This document shows, one piece after another, positions 30,689-41,658 of a stretch of 64,000 nt of DNA. A program made the position numbers and the translations under genes. The DNA comes from Corynebacterium tuberculostearicum (GTDB lineage: Bacteria > Actinomycetota > Actinomycetes > Mycobacteriales > Mycobacteriaceae): the NCBI RefSeq assembly GCF_016127015.1, contig NZ_CP065972.1, positions 992,001 to 1,056,000 on the forward strand. The letters run 5' to 3'. Under the pieces are notes generated by a model. The model did no database searches and was not told the origin of the DNA. It was given only the letters and a program-made list of their open reading frames with translations. Every line of letters begins with the position of its first letter. Within the stretch, counting starts at the first letter, position 1.

Positions 30689-31906
30689 TTAGGCTTCCAG
30701 GACAGATACGCCCGGAAGATCCTTGCCCTCGAGGTACTCGAGGGAGGCGCCGCCACCGGTGGAGATGTGGCTGAAGCCGTCCTCGTCCAAGCCAAGCATG
30801 CGCACGGAGGCAGCGGAGTCGCCGCCACCGACGACGGAGAAGGAACCGTTGTTTGCGGTGGCGTCGATAATAGCCTGCGCTACACCAGCAGTGCCCTTGG
30901 AGAAAGCTTCCATTTCGAATACGCCCATCGGGCCATTCCAGAAGACGGTCTTGGAAGAAGCAAGAACCTCTGCAAACTTTTCCACGGACTTTGGTCCAAT
31001 ATCCAGGGACATCCAGCCCTCAGGGATGCTATCGAGCTCGACTACCTGGGTCTCTGCATCCGCCGCGAACTTGCTTGCAGCAGTGAGATCAACCGGAAGC
31101 ACCAGCTTGTCGCCAAAGCGTTCGAGCAGGTCCTTGCAGTTTTCGATCTGGTCTTCTTGCAGCAGGGACTCTTGGACGTTATAGCCCTTGGCAGCCAGCA
31201 GGGTGTAGCACATGCCGCCACCAATGATGACCTTGTCTGCCTTGCCGGCCAGTGCTTCAATCACGCCGAGCTTATCCGAAACCTTGGCGCCGCCGAGGAC
31301 AACCACGTACGGGTGCTCCGGCTCCTTAGCTACAGTGGAAAGCACCGACAGTTCCTTTTCTACGAGCTTGCCTGCGTAAGCCGGTAGGCGCTTAGCGACG
31401 TCATACACAGATGCCTGCGCACGGTGGACAACGCCAAAGCCATCAGAAACAAAAGCGCCGTTATCGGCTGCTAGAGCAACGAGCTCGTCAGCGAACTGGC
31501 CGCGCTCGGCCTCGTCCTTGGAGGTCTCACGGGGGTCGAAGCGGACGTTTTCAACCAACATCACGTCACCGTCGTTGAGGCCGTTGGCGCGCTCATGAGC
31601 GTCTTCTCCGGTGACGTCGCCGGCTAAGGCAACGTACTGGTCAAGCGCCTCAGACAGCGCTTCAGCTACTGGAGCCAAAGAGAACTTAGAGTTTACCTCA
31701 CCCTTTGGACGACCCAGGTGTGCGGAAAGAATGACCTTTGCACCCCCTTCTACCAGTGCCTTGATGGTCGGAAGAGAAGCGTTAATACGTCCGGGATCGG
31801 TAATGTTTCCCTCTTCATCAAGTGGAACATTGAAGTCAGAGCGGACGAGGACGTGGCGGGATTCGACGCCCTCCTTGAGAAGATCGTCAAGTGTCTGGAA
31901 AGCCAT
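30689..31906 (-). CDS. pgk: Phosphoglycerate kinase
   Basis: A 405-residue two-domain glycolytic kinase making ATP from 1,3-bisphosphoglycerate. It has [12 protein letters not shown] at the N-terminus, the substrate-binding [12 protein letters not shown] (about 59-70), [15 protein letters not shown], and the nucleotide-binding [11 protein letters not shown] and SVVGGGDSA (about 370). It is separated from gap by 117 bases with a hairpin. Confidence 0.97.
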   Translation of the reverse strand: MAFQTLDDLLKEGVESRHVLVRSDFNVPLDEEGNITDPGRINASLPTIKALVEGGAKVILSAHLGRPKGEVNSKFSLAPVAEALSEALDQYVALAGDVTGEDAHERANGLNDGDVMLVENVRFDPRETSKDEAERGQFADELVALAADNGAFVSDGFGVVHRAQASVYDVAKRLPAYAGKLVEKELSVLSTVAKEPEHPYVVVLGGAKVSDKLGVIEALAGKADKVIIGGGMCYTLLAAKGYNVQESLLQEDQIENCKDLLERFGDKLVLPVDLTAASKFAADAETQVVELDSIPEGWMSLDIGPKSVEKFAEVLASSKTVFWNGPMGVFEMEAFSKGTAGVAQAIIDATANNGSFSVVGGGDSAASVRMLGLDEDGFSHISTGGGASLEYLEGKDLPGVSVLEA

Positions 31907-31958
31907 TAATTACTCCTTAAATAATTCGGACGGGTTAAAAGGCTATAGATATAAGAAT

Positions 31959-32001
31959 ACCGGCCGCGACGCAGCGCCGTGAAGGCTTGCATCAGGCCGG
32001 T
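31959..32001 (-). terminator. Hairpin between gap and pgk (possible partial terminator)
   Basis: ACCGGCC (31959-31965) and GGCCGGT (31995-32001) close a 29-base loop. On the minus strand it is followed by ATTCTTATAT, moderately T-rich. Since gap, pgk and tpiA form one cluster, partial termination giving more gap mRNA is the likely role. Confidence 0.5.
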
Positions 32002-32023
32002 TCCTCATTGCTAGAGCTCTAGT

Positions 32024-33156
<1,133 letters not shown>

Positions 33157-33251
33157 TTGTCAGCGCAGGCTCCCAGCGGCCTTGAGAACTAGTGGATGAC
33201 AGATTTTCCAAAAGCGCGTACACTCTTTCCGATCCTTTTTATTTCCCACAT

Positions 33252-33288
33252 ACAAACCCGCTGGATAGGCCCGAACACGTGGGTTTGT
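33252..33288. repeat. Inverted repeat ACAAACCC / GGGTTTGT
   Basis: Perfect 8-bp arms at 33252-33259 and 33281-33288, 21 bases apart, in the lctP upstream region. It could be an operator pair or a weak stem. Confidence 0.4.
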
Positions 33289-33307
33289 GTTGGGTTTACC
33301 CCGTTAA

Positions 33308-33323
33308 CGTGAGATATATCACT
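33308..33323. promoter_or_regulatory. Candidate GlxR (CRP-type) binding site
   Basis: CGTGAGATATATCACT matches the core GTGA-N6-TCAC of the GlxR consensus TGTGA-N6-TCACA, with mismatches only at the outermost base of each arm. GlxR is the cAMP-dependent global regulator of carbon metabolism in corynebacteria, which suits a lactate permease promoter. Confidence 0.55.
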
Positions 33324-33351
33324 GTTGAGCTTCAGGGGTTGCGTCCGCCTC

Positions 33352-33365
33352 TGTCCGATCGGACA
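33352..33365. promoter_or_regulatory. Perfect palindrome TGTCCGATCGGACA
   Basis: A 14-bp perfect palindrome about 207 bases before the lctP start and 29 bases after the GlxR-like site. The symmetry suits a dimeric repressor, for example of the GntR or TetR type; no regulator gene lies next to it. Confidence 0.5.
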
Positions 33366-33521
33366 TTGAGAAATGCTGCCGCTAACCCCTATCAAGACGA
33401 CCGTATTGTTTCCGTGACGCCCACCGCACGATATGCTTTCCTTACTCACTGGCTCACAAAGCGTTTAAGGCAACCCTGCCTGCTCTAGCGCCACCGTTGG
33501 TCACCGTGAGAATGCTTCATG

Positions 33522-33543
33522 TGCCCGTAATTTCCTACGGGCA
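33522..33543 (+). promoter_or_regulatory. Hairpin in the lctP leader
   Basis: TGCCCGTA (33522-33529) and TACGGGCA (33536-33543) form a perfect 8-bp stem with a 6-base loop, followed by AAAAC. It ends 28 bases before the lctP start and could influence mRNA stability or translation. Confidence 0.4.
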
Positions 33544-33571
33544 AAACCACCGTAGAAATCAAGGACTTCTC

Positions 33572-35218
33572 TTGTTCGAAATAAATACCTCTGCTGTGGG
33601 TGACAGCCTCGGGCTTACCGCCCTGGTGGCGATTCTCCCGCTCATTGCATTCTTTATCATGCTGCTAGGCGTTAAGGCACGCGCGCATACTTCTGGCGCC
33701 GTTGCCCTGGCAGTATCCCTCATTATTGCCATCGTCGGCTTCTCCATGCCGGTAGATATGGCCTTGTCCTCCGCCGTACGTGGCGGTCTATTCGGACTCC
33801 TGCCCATCGTCTGGGTCATCATTACGGCAATTTGGTTCTATGAAATCACCGTAGCTTCCGGGCGCTTCGAGGATCTGCGCAAGACCTTTGACCTTTTGGG
33901 TGATGGCGATATTCGCATTCAGGCTATCCTCATTGCCTTCTGTTTTGGCGGTCTGTTGGAGGCCCTCGCTGGCTTCGGCGCCCCTGTGGCCATTACCGCG
34001 ACCATGATCATGGCCCTTGGTGTGAAGCCACTGCGCGCGGCAACAGTAGTTCTGATTGCTAATACCGCTCCGGTTGCTTTTGGCGCGGTTGGCATCCCGG
34101 TAACCACTGCTGGCGAGGTAGCCGGTCGCAGCGCCGAGCAAACCCACGACATCGCAGCGCTTATTTCCTTGCAGGTGCTGCTCATCGCCGCCATCGTGCC
34201 ATTCCTTATCGCCTTCATCTTGGACGGCTTCCGCGGTGTCAAGGAAACTGCCCCAGCCGCTGCCGTGATTGGCATTTCCTTCGCGTTCGCTCAGTGGTTG
34301 ACCGCGACTTTCTTTGCGTACCAGCTCACCAACGTCATCGCCTGCATCGTCTCCTTGGGCTGTGCTTTCGCCTTCCTCCGGGTATGGAAGCCGAAGGGCG
34401 TCAAGGAGTTGCGCGAGCGTCTCGAGCTGCCTGCCGCCGAGTCCACCACCGACCTCAACGGACGCCGTATCTGGATGGCGCTGCTTCCCTACGCCGTAGT
34501 GACCGTTGTCTTTGCCGTGGCAACCGCCGCCCCCGCTGTCTTCGGATTCCTCAAGCTTCACTTTGCCTGGCCTCTGCTTGATGACGCAATTGTCGACGCC
34601 GACGGCAACCTCATGGATACTAGCTTCAGCTTCAATGTCTTTGGCAACCCAGGTACGCTCCTGCTGCTCTCGGGCATTATCGTTGCGGTTGTCTACCACT
34701 TCTTCAATGAAAATGGCCGCTACAGCCTAAGCTTTGGGCAACCAGTGAGCGCTTTTGGGGACGTCGTCAGCCGCATGAAGTTCTCGGCTCTTACCATCAT
34801 CCTGGTGCTGGCCTTGGCCTATACGATGAACTACTCCGGCCAGACTATTACTATTGGTGAGTTCGTCTCTTCTGCCGGCAGCATCTTTGCGCTCTTCGCC
34901 CCAGTCCTGGGCTGGATTGGTACCGCGGTTACTGGCTCCGATACATCTGCTAATGCCCTCTTTGCCAACCTGCAGGTAGCAGCGGCAGAACGAATTGGCG
35001 TAAACCCTGACCTCATGCTCGCGGCCAATACCGCAGGCGGCGTCGTGGGCAAGATGATCTCCCCGCAGTCCCTTGCAATTGCGGCTACCGCCGTCAATAT
35101 GGAGGGCAAGGAATCTGTCATCCTGAAGAACGTAGTGGGCTACTCCGTGGCCTTCCTGGCTTTTGTCTGTGTCATCGTGTTCTTGATGACCAACGTCCTA
35201 GGGTTCCTAGTTCCCTAG
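33572..35218 (+). CDS. lctP: L-lactate permease (LldP/LctP family)
   Basis: A 548-residue membrane protein with about 12-14 helices, importing lactate (and possibly glycolate) with protons. Family landmarks are FCFGGLLEALAGFGAPVAITATM (read in parts, about 120-140), IANTAPVAFGAVGIPVTT (about 165) and the C-terminal LGWIGTAVTGSDTSANALFANLQ region (about 445-465). The TTG at 33572 with AAGGA seven bases upstream is the best start. It interrupts the gap-whiA neighbourhood seen in C. glutamicum and has no dehydrogenase gene beside it. Confidence 0.93.
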   Translation: MFEINTSAVGDSLGLTALVAILPLIAFFIMLLGVKARAHTSGAVALAVSLIIAIVGFSMPVDMALSSAVRGGLFGLLPIVWVIITAIWFYEITVASGRFEDLRKTFDLLGDGDIRIQAILIAFCFGGLLEALAGFGAPVAITATMIMALGVKPLRAATVVLIANTAPVAFGAVGIPVTTAGEVAGRSAEQTHDIAALISLQVLLIAAIVPFLIAFILDGFRGVKETAPAAAVIGISFAFAQWLTATFFAYQLTNVIACIVSLGCAFAFLRVWKPKGVKELRERLELPAAESTTDLNGRRIWMALLPYAVVTVVFAVATAAPAVFGFLKLHFAWPLLDDAIVDADGNLMDTSFSFNVFGNPGTLLLLSGIIVAVVYHFFNENGRYSLSFGQPVSAFGDVVSRMKFSALTIILVLALAYTMNYSGQTITIGEFVSSAGSIFALFAPVLGWIGTAVTGSDTSANALFANLQVAAAERIGVNPDLMLAANTAGGVVGKMISPQSLAIAATAVNMEGKESVILKNVVGYSVAFLAFVCVIVFLMTNVLGFLVP

Positions 35219-35280
35219 TTCTTTAACGCTTCTGGCTAGCCGGTTGCGTACCTGCTAGCCGCCAGGAAGGCACTAAAAAT

Positions 35281-35333
35281 CTCCCCGCAGCTGCGCCTAC
35301 CGCTTTGGTATCCGCACTGCGGGGAGTTCTTTT
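35281..35333. terminator. Bidirectional terminator between lctP and whiA
   Basis: CTCCCCGCAG (35281-35290) and CTGCGGGGAG (35317-35326) pair over a 26-base loop. TTCTTTT follows on the plus strand and TTTTTAG on the minus strand, so both convergent transcripts can end here. Confidence 0.88.
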
Positions 35334-35353
35334 AATGTAGGTGATTCCGAGCG

Positions 35354-36343
35354 TCAGGATTCGTTGAAGAGGTCATCCGTAATCGCTTGGTTGGTATCGG
35401 GGATATCGAGCTCCTCGGCTCGTTTATCGGCCATCGACAGCAAGCGGCGAATACGCCCGGCTACTGCGTCCTTGGTCATAGGAGGATCGGCCAAGCGGCC
35501 CAACTCTTCGAGCGAAGCCTCGCGGTGCTGAACTCGCAAGCGGCCCGCGTCTGCCAAGTGCTCAGGAACATCGTCACCTAATATCTCCATGGCGCGGTCA
35601 ACGCGCGCTGCCGCGGTAACCGCGGCGCGGGCAGAACGCCGAAGATTGGCGTCATCAAAATTGTCCAAGCGCCGAGACGTATCGTGCGCCTCCCGCTTAA
35701 CTCGCTTCTTTTCCCAGCTCAATCGAGTCTCCTGAGCGCCCATACGCGTAAGAAGCGCCCCGATAGCATCACCATCGCGTACAACGACGCGATCTTCACC
35801 GCGAGTTTCCTTGGTCTTCGCAGAGATACCAAGGCGGCGGGCACAGCCCACCAGTGCCAACGCAGCCTCTTGGCACGGGCAGGTAACTTCCAGCGCGGAA
35901 GAGCGGCCTGGCTCCGTGAGGCTGCCATGGGCAAGGAAGGCTCCGCGCCATGCTGCTTCGCTATCGGCCACGGTGCCGGAGATGACCTGCGGCGGCAGCC
36001 CCACTACTGCATGGCCGGAGCGGGTGATAAGGCCCAGCCGACGGGTCAGCTCTTTCGCGCCGGTGGAGATGCGAACCGTTACGCGAGTCTTCTTGGTGGT
36101 TCCTGCCGGGCCGACGACATGGCTATCGGCAGTGATCCCATAGAGGTCATCAAGAGCGTTCATGAAACGCCGCGCAATGGCGTGGCTTTCTAGCTCTAAC
36201 TCATAGGACATGCTGTCACCGGAAATATCTAGCTCGCCGGCGAATCGCAACATCGCCGCGAGTTCGGCAGCACGAGCGGACTGGCGTGGCACAACGACAG
36301 CCGTCAATTCTTCTTTGACCTGGTCGGTCAATGGTGTGGTCAC
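35354..36343 (-). CDS. whiA: DNA-binding protein WhiA
   Basis: A 329-residue protein with an N-terminal degenerate LAGLIDADG homing-endonuclease-like fold (about 20-220, [22 protein letters not shown]) and a C-terminal helix-turn-helix (about 235-315, [21 protein letters not shown] and [14 protein letters not shown]). WhiA controls cell division genes in sporulating actinobacteria and is conserved in non-sporulating ones. It closes the conserved uvrC-rapZ-yvcK-whiA row. Confidence 0.95.
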   Translation of the reverse strand: MTTPLTDQVKEELTAVVVPRQSARAAELAAMLRFAGELDISGDSMSYELELESHAIARRFMNALDDLYGITADSHVVGPAGTTKKTRVTVRISTGAKELTRRLGLITRSGHAVVGLPPQVISGTVADSEAAWRGAFLAHGSLTEPGRSSALEVTCPCQEAALALVGCARRLGISAKTKETRGEDRVVVRDGDAIGALLTRMGAQETRLSWEKKRVKREAHDTSRRLDNFDDANLRRSARAAVTAAARVDRAMEILGDDVPEHLADAGRLRVQHREASLEELGRLADPPMTKDAVAGRIRRLLSMADKRAEELDIPDTNQAITDDLFNES

Positions 36344-36517
36344 CTAGTTCGCCCCATTTCTATTCTCACAGTCACAAAATACGCATAGCGGCTAGAGCCA
36401 TTGCTCCCAGCCCAGTGCGGTGAAAGGATTTCTGACATCATACCGCGCACGCTTGGTCGCCGCGCAGTCGGTCGAGCGCGAGCGGCCGCACGATAGCCTG
36501 AAGAGTAGGTGCCAGTT

Positions 36518-37501
36518 CTAATCGCTAGTGCTGCGATAGTCCGAATAAAGGTCCAGAAGTGCTGTAGACAGCTTTTCAGGGTCGTGCTTATTGATGCTGC
36601 GACCATTGGCATCAACTTGGCTCACGTCCGCGAAGGTAGCGCGAGCGCCTAGGGACTGCGCGGCACGCTGAATATAGACGCGCTCACTATCGGTAGGCAA
36701 AGCCGTCTCGTCCACCAAAATGCGGTCAATTCGCAGATCAGGGGCGTGTTGAGCGAGCACATGCAAGTGACGCTCTGCGGAGAAGCCGTGAGTTTCACCT
36801 GGCTCGGCCGAAAGGTTCAAAACAACGACGCGCAGCGCATCGGAAGCAGAAATCGCATCCACTACCTGCGGCACGAGAGTATGCGGCAAAACCGAACTAA
36901 ACCATGAGCCTGGTCCGATGGTAATGAGGTCCGCGCGCTGGATGGCATCGAGGGCATCAGGATTCGCTTTGGGCCGTTCGGGCACGATGCGCACGCGACG
37001 CACCTGGCCCGGCGTGGAAGCGACGGCAACCTGGCCGCGGACCTGGCGCATGACACGGGGGTCGTCGTCAAGCCCGGCTACGTCCGCTTCAATCTCTAAG
37101 GCCTGGTTGACTACTGGGAAGACTCGCCCCTGGGAATTAGTAAGTTCTGCGATGGTATCCAGGGCGGCTTGATAATCGCCGAGCACATCCGTCAAACCCG
37201 CAATCATCAGATTGCCCACCGCATGCCCTGCCATCGCGCCATTGCCACCGAAACGGTGTTGCAAGGTTCGTGCCCACAAGTCCCCCACTGGGTCACTATT
37301 AGCCAAGGCAGCCAGCGCCATGCGCAAGTCACCCGGTGGAATGATTTCCAGCTCGCGGCGCAAACGGCCAGAGGAGCCGCCATCATCCGCGACCGTAACA
37401 ATGGCAGAAATATCGGCCGCCTCGCTAAAGCGTGCGGACAGAAGGGTTTGATAGAGTCCATGGCCGCCGCCAAGGCAAACCATGTGTGAAGGATTGGTCA
37501 T
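36518..37501 (-). CDS. yvcK: Gluconeogenesis factor YvcK/CofD-like protein
   Basis: A 327-residue CofD-like protein. The N-terminal VCLGGGHGLYQTL and the VTVADDGGSSGRLR (about 36-49) are the UDP-sugar/phosphate-binding loops of the family; LADVLGD-like ITIGPGSWFSSVLP follows near 198. YvcK homologues bind UDP-GlcNAc and affect peptidoglycan synthesis and carbon use. The gene lies between rapZ and whiA as usual. 174 bases with nothing notable separate it from whiA. Confidence 0.94.
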   Translation of the reverse strand: MTNPSHMVCLGGGHGLYQTLLSARFSEAADISAIVTVADDGGSSGRLRRELEIIPPGDLRMALAALANSDPVGDLWARTLQHRFGGNGAMAGHAVGNLMIAGLTDVLGDYQAALDTIAELTNSQGRVFPVVNQALEIEADVAGLDDDPRVMRQVRGQVAVASTPGQVRRVRIVPERPKANPDALDAIQRADLITIGPGSWFSSVLPHTLVPQVVDAISASDALRVVVLNLSAEPGETHGFSAERHLHVLAQHAPDLRIDRILVDETALPTDSERVYIQRAAQSLGARATFADVSQVDANGRSINKHDPEKLSTALLDLYSDYRSTSD

Positions 37502-37524
37502 AAAAGCGTTAAAACTCCTGTGCT

Positions 37525-38397
37525 CTAGCCTCGAGCGATATCCCTATGCAAGGTGCTGACGTCTAATGTGTCATTGTCCCGCAGGCGCGCCGCAATAGCC
37601 TCTGCGACGGCAACGGACCGGTGGTGACCGCCCGTGCAACCGACGCCAACCGTGATGAAGTTCTTGCCCTCATGACGGTAGCCATCCAGCATGGTAGAAA
37701 ACATCTGCAAGAAATTGTCCACGAATTCCTGCGCCGCTGGCTGCGAGAGCACATAGTGGGCAACCGGTTCATCCGTGCCGCGATATCCTCGCAGTTCTGG
37801 AACCCAATAGGGGTTGGGCAGGAACCGCACGTCTACCACTAAGTCGGCATCGCGGGGCGAGCCATTTTTAAATCCAAAGGATTCAACGGTGACATGCTGC
37901 TTTTCATTTTGCATCTCACCAAAGGCGGCCTCAATGGCACGGCGGAGATCATGAATGGATAGGTTCGTCGTATCGATAATGATATCCGCATGGGAACGCA
38001 CATCTGCCACTGCCCGGCGCTCGCGTTGGATTCCGACTTTGAGCGTGTCCCCCTCCTGCAGCGGGTGGGTGCGCCGCACCGAATCGAACCGGCGGATAAG
38101 CACATCATCGCGAGCATCCAAAAAGAGCACGGTGGGCTTCATATTTAGTTCCGTAAGCTCATTCATAATCTCCAACAGAGACCCTGGGAACATGCGCGAG
38201 CGCACATCCGTTACGGCTGCTACCTTGCCCACTGGAGTTTCCTCTTGGTTGCACAGCTTGAGCAGGTCAACAATGGCGCGAGGCGGAATATTGTGGGCCA
38301 CGTAGTAGCCCTTGTCCTCAAATACTTTGGCAGCGGAACTCAACCCGCCGCCGGACATACCGGTTATCAAAATGGGTGGAGTTTCGAAATGCGTCAT
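37525..38397 (-). CDS. rapZ: RapZ-family nucleotide-binding protein
   Basis: A 290-residue protein of the RapZ/YvcJ family, P-loop proteins that in E. coli sense GlcN6P and steer small-RNA decay. The P-loop reads GMSGGGLSS (13-21), where the lysine/arginine of the usual G-x-S-G-A-G-[KR]-S is leucine (L19). [24 protein letters not shown] (in parts, about 92-112) and the C-terminal [16 protein letters not shown] (about 251-266) are conserved. It starts 49 bases after uvrC. Confidence 0.93.
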   Translation of the reverse strand: MTHFETPPILITGMSGGGLSSAAKVFEDKGYYVAHNIPPRAIVDLLKLCNQEETPVGKVAAVTDVRSRMFPGSLLEIMNELTELNMKPTVLFLDARDDVLIRRFDSVRRTHPLQEGDTLKVGIQRERRAVADVRSHADIIIDTTNLSIHDLRRAIEAAFGEMQNEKQHVTVESFGFKNGSPRDADLVVDVRFLPNPYWVPELRGYRGTDEPVAHYVLSQPAAQEFVDNFLQMFSTMLDGYRHEGKNFITVGVGCTGGHHRSVAVAEAIAARLRDNDTLDVSTLHRDIARG

Positions 38398-38446
38398 GCT
38401 CTTCAGTCTAGCGCTTCAAGATTCGCTGCCTCTAGGAGAATGCCAC

Positions 38447-40522
38447 TTAATTGCCCGCAGAATCATGCAAACTCTCGTACACGGTCTGGGCCAGTTTGGG
38501 ACCAAATCCGTTTACCTCACAGATCTCTTCCACAGTGGCGGCCTTGAGCTTTTTCACCGAACCGAAATGCTTGACCAGATCGGTGCGCCGTTGCGGCCCC
38601 AATCCCGGAACGGAATCGAGTACCGAGGAACGCATCCGCTTTGAACGCTGCTGCCGGTGGTAAGTAATGGCGAAGCGGTGGGCTTCATCGCGAACTTGCT
38701 GCAGGAGGAAGAGCGCTTGCGAGTTTCGCGGCAAAATCACCGGCTCATCATCGCCGGGAACCCAGATTTCCTCGAGGCGCTTGGCCAAGCCCACTAGGGT
38801 TACATCCACGATGCCTAACTCATCAAATACCTCTTGAGCCGCGGCTACCTGGGGCGCACCGCCATCCACGATAAAAAGCTGCGGTGGATACGCAAAGCGG
38901 CGTCCCGCTTCGGCAGATTCTTCCGCCACCTTCTCCTCTGCAAAGGAAGACTCTTCTACTTCCTCATCCGGATGGGCCAGCTTATCTTGCTTATGGCGCT
39001 TAAAGCGACGCCGCGTGATCTCTGCGATAGAACCAACGTCATCCGAGCGGCCATCACCTGCCGCCTCCTTGATGCGGTAGCGCCTATAGTCCGACTTCTT
39101 GGGCAAACCATCTTCAAAGACCACCAGGGAAGCAACCACATCTGTGCCTTGAATATGCGAGATATCGGTACATTCGATGCGCAATGGGGCTTGCTCCATG
39201 CCTAGGGCTTCTTGAATATCCTGCAATGCCGCCGAACGTGCGGTGAGGTCTCCTACCCGCTTGAGCTTATGCTGACGCAACTGCTCCTTGGCGTTTTTCT
39301 CCACCGTGGCCATAAGCTGCTTTTTATCGCCGCGCTGGGGAACACGCAGGTCCACCTGGGCACCGCGCAGCTCCTCCAACAACGCGATGACCTGCTCCGG
39401 TTCATCCGGCAGGGCCTGAACCAAAATCTGGCGTGGAATAACCTGCACGCGGCGAGATTTCATGTGCGATTCTTGGTCCACCCCGCGCCGCTTCACGTCC
39501 GCGGCAAGCGCAGCATCTTCGCGCGCCTCTTGTTTCTCACGCTCTACTGCATCGGAATAGAACTGGATGAGGAAGTTTTGTACCAACGCGGGCAGCGCGG
39601 GATCAGGTTTTCCTTCGTCCAAGGGCTCTGAACTCGCCTGATCGCCGGCGCGTTCGACTACCCAACCGCGCTGACCGCGAATGCGCCCATCGCGAACGTG
39701 GAAAATCTGTACCGCTGCCTCAAGTTCATCGGAGTTAAAAGCAATGAGATCAGCATCCGTGCCGTCTGTGAAGACCACGGCCTGCTGTTCCATAATCTTG
39801 TCAATAGCGCCCAAATCATCGCGCAGGCGCGCCGCGCGCTCGAACTCTAGGTTCTCGGCGGCCTGCTCCATGTCCTGGGTAAGTTTGCGGCGTACTGAAC
39901 CGGTGTTGCCATTCATGAAGGACACGAGATCGTTGACCGTCTCGCGGTGGTCTTCCTTGCTTACTCGGCCAATGCAGGGTGCATCGCATTTGCCGATGTA
40001 TCCCAAAAGGCACGGACGCCCTAGCCGCTCATGCCGGTTATATACTCCCTTGGAGCAGGTACGCATGGGAAAGACACGGGTAAGCAAGTCCAAGCTTTCG
40101 CGCACGGCCCAAGCATGGGAATAGGGGCCGAAATAGCGTACGCCCTTGCGCCGCGGGCCACGGTAAAAGAAGGCGCGAGGGACCGTCTCTCCGACCGAAA
40201 CCGCGAGCATAGGATAGGTCTTATCGTCGCGGTACATGACGTTGAAGTGTGGATCAAAGCGCTTGATCCACGTGTACTCCAACTGCAAGGCTTCCACCTC
40301 GCTGGCAACTACCGTCCACTCCACCGAGTTGGCGGTGAGGACCATTTGGCGAGTGCGCGGGTGCAGTTGCGTGATGTCCTGGAAATAGTTAGACAGCCGG
40401 GCGCGCAGGTTCTTGGCCTTGCCCACGTAGATAACGCGGCGGTTTTCATCGCGGAACTTATAGACGCCCGGGTCGGTGGGAATGGTTCCCGGAGCCGGGC
40501 GGTAGGTGGAGGGGTCAGCCAA
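38447..40522 (-). CDS. uvrC: Excinuclease ABC subunit C
   Basis: A 691-residue nuclease of nucleotide excision repair that makes both cuts around the lesion. It has an N-terminal GIY-YIG domain ([20 protein letters not shown], about 19-38), a UVR motif near 205-240 ([22 protein letters not shown] region), the RNase H-like core ([20 protein letters not shown], about 448) and a C-terminal helix-hairpin-helix ([18 protein letters not shown]). The start is TTG, three bases after the stop of the PH-domain gene, with AGGA upstream. Confidence 0.97.
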   Translation of the reverse strand: MADPSTYRPAPGTIPTDPGVYKFRDENRRVIYVGKAKNLRARLSNYFQDITQLHPRTRQMVLTANSVEWTVVASEVEALQLEYTWIKRFDPHFNVMYRDDKTYPMLAVSVGETVPRAFFYRGPRRKGVRYFGPYSHAWAVRESLDLLTRVFPMRTCSKGVYNRHERLGRPCLLGYIGKCDAPCIGRVSKEDHRETVNDLVSFMNGNTGSVRRKLTQDMEQAAENLEFERAARLRDDLGAIDKIMEQQAVVFTDGTDADLIAFNSDELEAAVQIFHVRDGRIRGQRGWVVERAGDQASSEPLDEGKPDPALPALVQNFLIQFYSDAVEREKQEAREDAALAADVKRRGVDQESHMKSRRVQVIPRQILVQALPDEPEQVIALLEELRGAQVDLRVPQRGDKKQLMATVEKNAKEQLRQHKLKRVGDLTARSAALQDIQEALGMEQAPLRIECTDISHIQGTDVVASLVVFEDGLPKKSDYRRYRIKEAAGDGRSDDVGSIAEITRRRFKRHKQDKLAHPDEEVEESSFAEEKVAEESAEAGRRFAYPPQLFIVDGGAPQVAAAQEVFDELGIVDVTLVGLAKRLEEIWVPGDDEPVILPRNSQALFLLQQVRDEAHRFAITYHRQQRSKRMRSSVLDSVPGLGPQRRTDLVKHFGSVKKLKAATVEEICEVNGFGPKLAQTVYESLHDSAGN

Positions 40523-40525
40523 TTG

Positions 40526-41074
40526 TTAATCCTGGGGCATGTACTTGGCTTCCACGTCGCGGAAGCGGCGGACGTTGTCAATGACGGTGTCCTTATCGCC
40601 GGACTGCAAAGCCCAGACGGGAACGAACTCGAACTCGGGCAGCTCAAGGCGTGCCATACGTTGGCCCACGGGGAAGGAAAGTCCGTAGACCACCTGCCAC
40701 GGATAAAAGCGGGTGCCCACGATATTGCGGACCTCTACCCCATCCTCATTGGCGCGCAAGCGGGGACGGTTAAGAGCGATCCAGGACAGAACGGAAATGA
40801 GAACACCAACGCCAGGGAAGGCGAATTTGTCGATGGTGGTCACGTGCGCACCGGTAAAAGACACATCCAAGGTGACTCCCATGAAAATATGGATGGCCAG
40901 AACGAGAATCACCCAGGCGATAGCCACCTTGCGCAGGAAGGGCGAGGTCGCCGTGAACTCCCACGGTTTAGACGTGGTCTGTGCGAAGGGATCGGCGCTG
41001 GTATAGGCCAATACTTCGGCGTCGCTAAGCTGGCGGCTGTGCTGCGGATTCTTTGGGGCCTGCGCCTCGTTCAT
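40526..41074 (-). CDS. PH domain-containing membrane protein
   Basis: A 182-residue protein with two membrane helices (about 50-70 and 82-102) followed by a bacterial PH-like domain (RANEDGVEVRNIVGTRFYPW...GLSFPVGQRMARLELP) as in many actinobacterial proteins of unknown function. The ATG at 41074 has AAAGGAG at seven bases; the longer frame to 41140 is not needed. It lies between ribH and uvrC, as in C. glutamicum. No enzymatic function is suggested. Confidence 0.85.
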   Translation of the reverse strand: MNEAQAPKNPQHSRQLSDAEVLAYTSADPFAQTTSKPWEFTATSPFLRKVAIAWVILVLAIHIFMGVTLDVSFTGAHVTTIDKFAFPGVGVLISVLSWIALNRPRLRANEDGVEVRNIVGTRFYPWQVVYGLSFPVGQRMARLELPEFEFVPVWALQSGDKDTVIDNVRRFRDVEAKYMPQD

Positions 41075-41149
41075 GTGCATACTCCTTTGGGGCGCGCCCC
41101 GCCGGCCACCTTGGTGGTCAAGCGTTGGGCGCTGACGCATTGCTAGAGG

Positions 41150-41629
41150 TTATTTTTGTGCTGCGTTTAGTGTACGCAACTGCAGCGCGGTGTCTAAAGC
41201 CGCGATCATAGCTTCGGCGCCCTTGTCTTCTACCGAATCTGCAAAACCGGCGCGGTCGATAGCCTGCTGTTGGTCGTTGACGGTCAAAACGCCATTAGCT
41301 ACCGGGGTGGATTCATCGAGTGAGATACGGGTCAGTGCCTGGGTGACGGAGTCGCATACGTAGTCAAAGTGGGGGGTGCCGCCACGGATAACGCAGCCTA
41401 GTGCCACCACGGCATCGTAGGAGCGGGCTGCTGCTTGGACCATAACGCCAAGTTCCAGGGCACCTACCACTCGGTATTCGGCAACCTCAGCACCATTATC
41501 GGTAGCAGTCTGCACCGCCTGGGCATGGAGCTGGTCGCAGATTTCTGCGTTCCACGTAGCAGTAACCACAGCAACGCGCAGTCCACTGCCATCAACCTGG
41601 GCAATATCAGGCAGGCCTTCTTTACTCAT
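41150..41629 (-). CDS. ribH: 6,7-dimethyl-8-ribityllumazine synthase
   Basis: A 159-residue enzyme joining the ribityl-pyrimidine and the four-carbon unit to lumazine, forming icosahedral or pentameric shells. Landmarks are [34 protein letters not shown] (in parts, about 56-72), and [19 protein letters not shown] (about 77-95) with the catalytic histidine. Last of the riboflavin genes ribD-ribE-ribBA-ribH. Confidence 0.96.
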   Translation of the reverse strand: MSKEGLPDIAQVDGSGLRVAVVTATWNAEICDQLHAQAVQTATDNGAEVAEYRVVGALELGVMVQAAARSYDAVVALGCVIRGGTPHFDYVCDSVTQALTRISLDESTPVANGVLTVNDQQQAIDRAGFADSVEDKGAEAMIAALDTALQLRTLNAAQK

Positions 41630-41658
41630 CGCTATCCTTTCGATTGCACGTTAAAGTT

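Noticed and set aside
33189..33488. Short open frames on both strands between gap and lctP
   Set aside because: No ribosome sites, overlapping each other on opposite strands, and lying over palindromic regulatory sequence.
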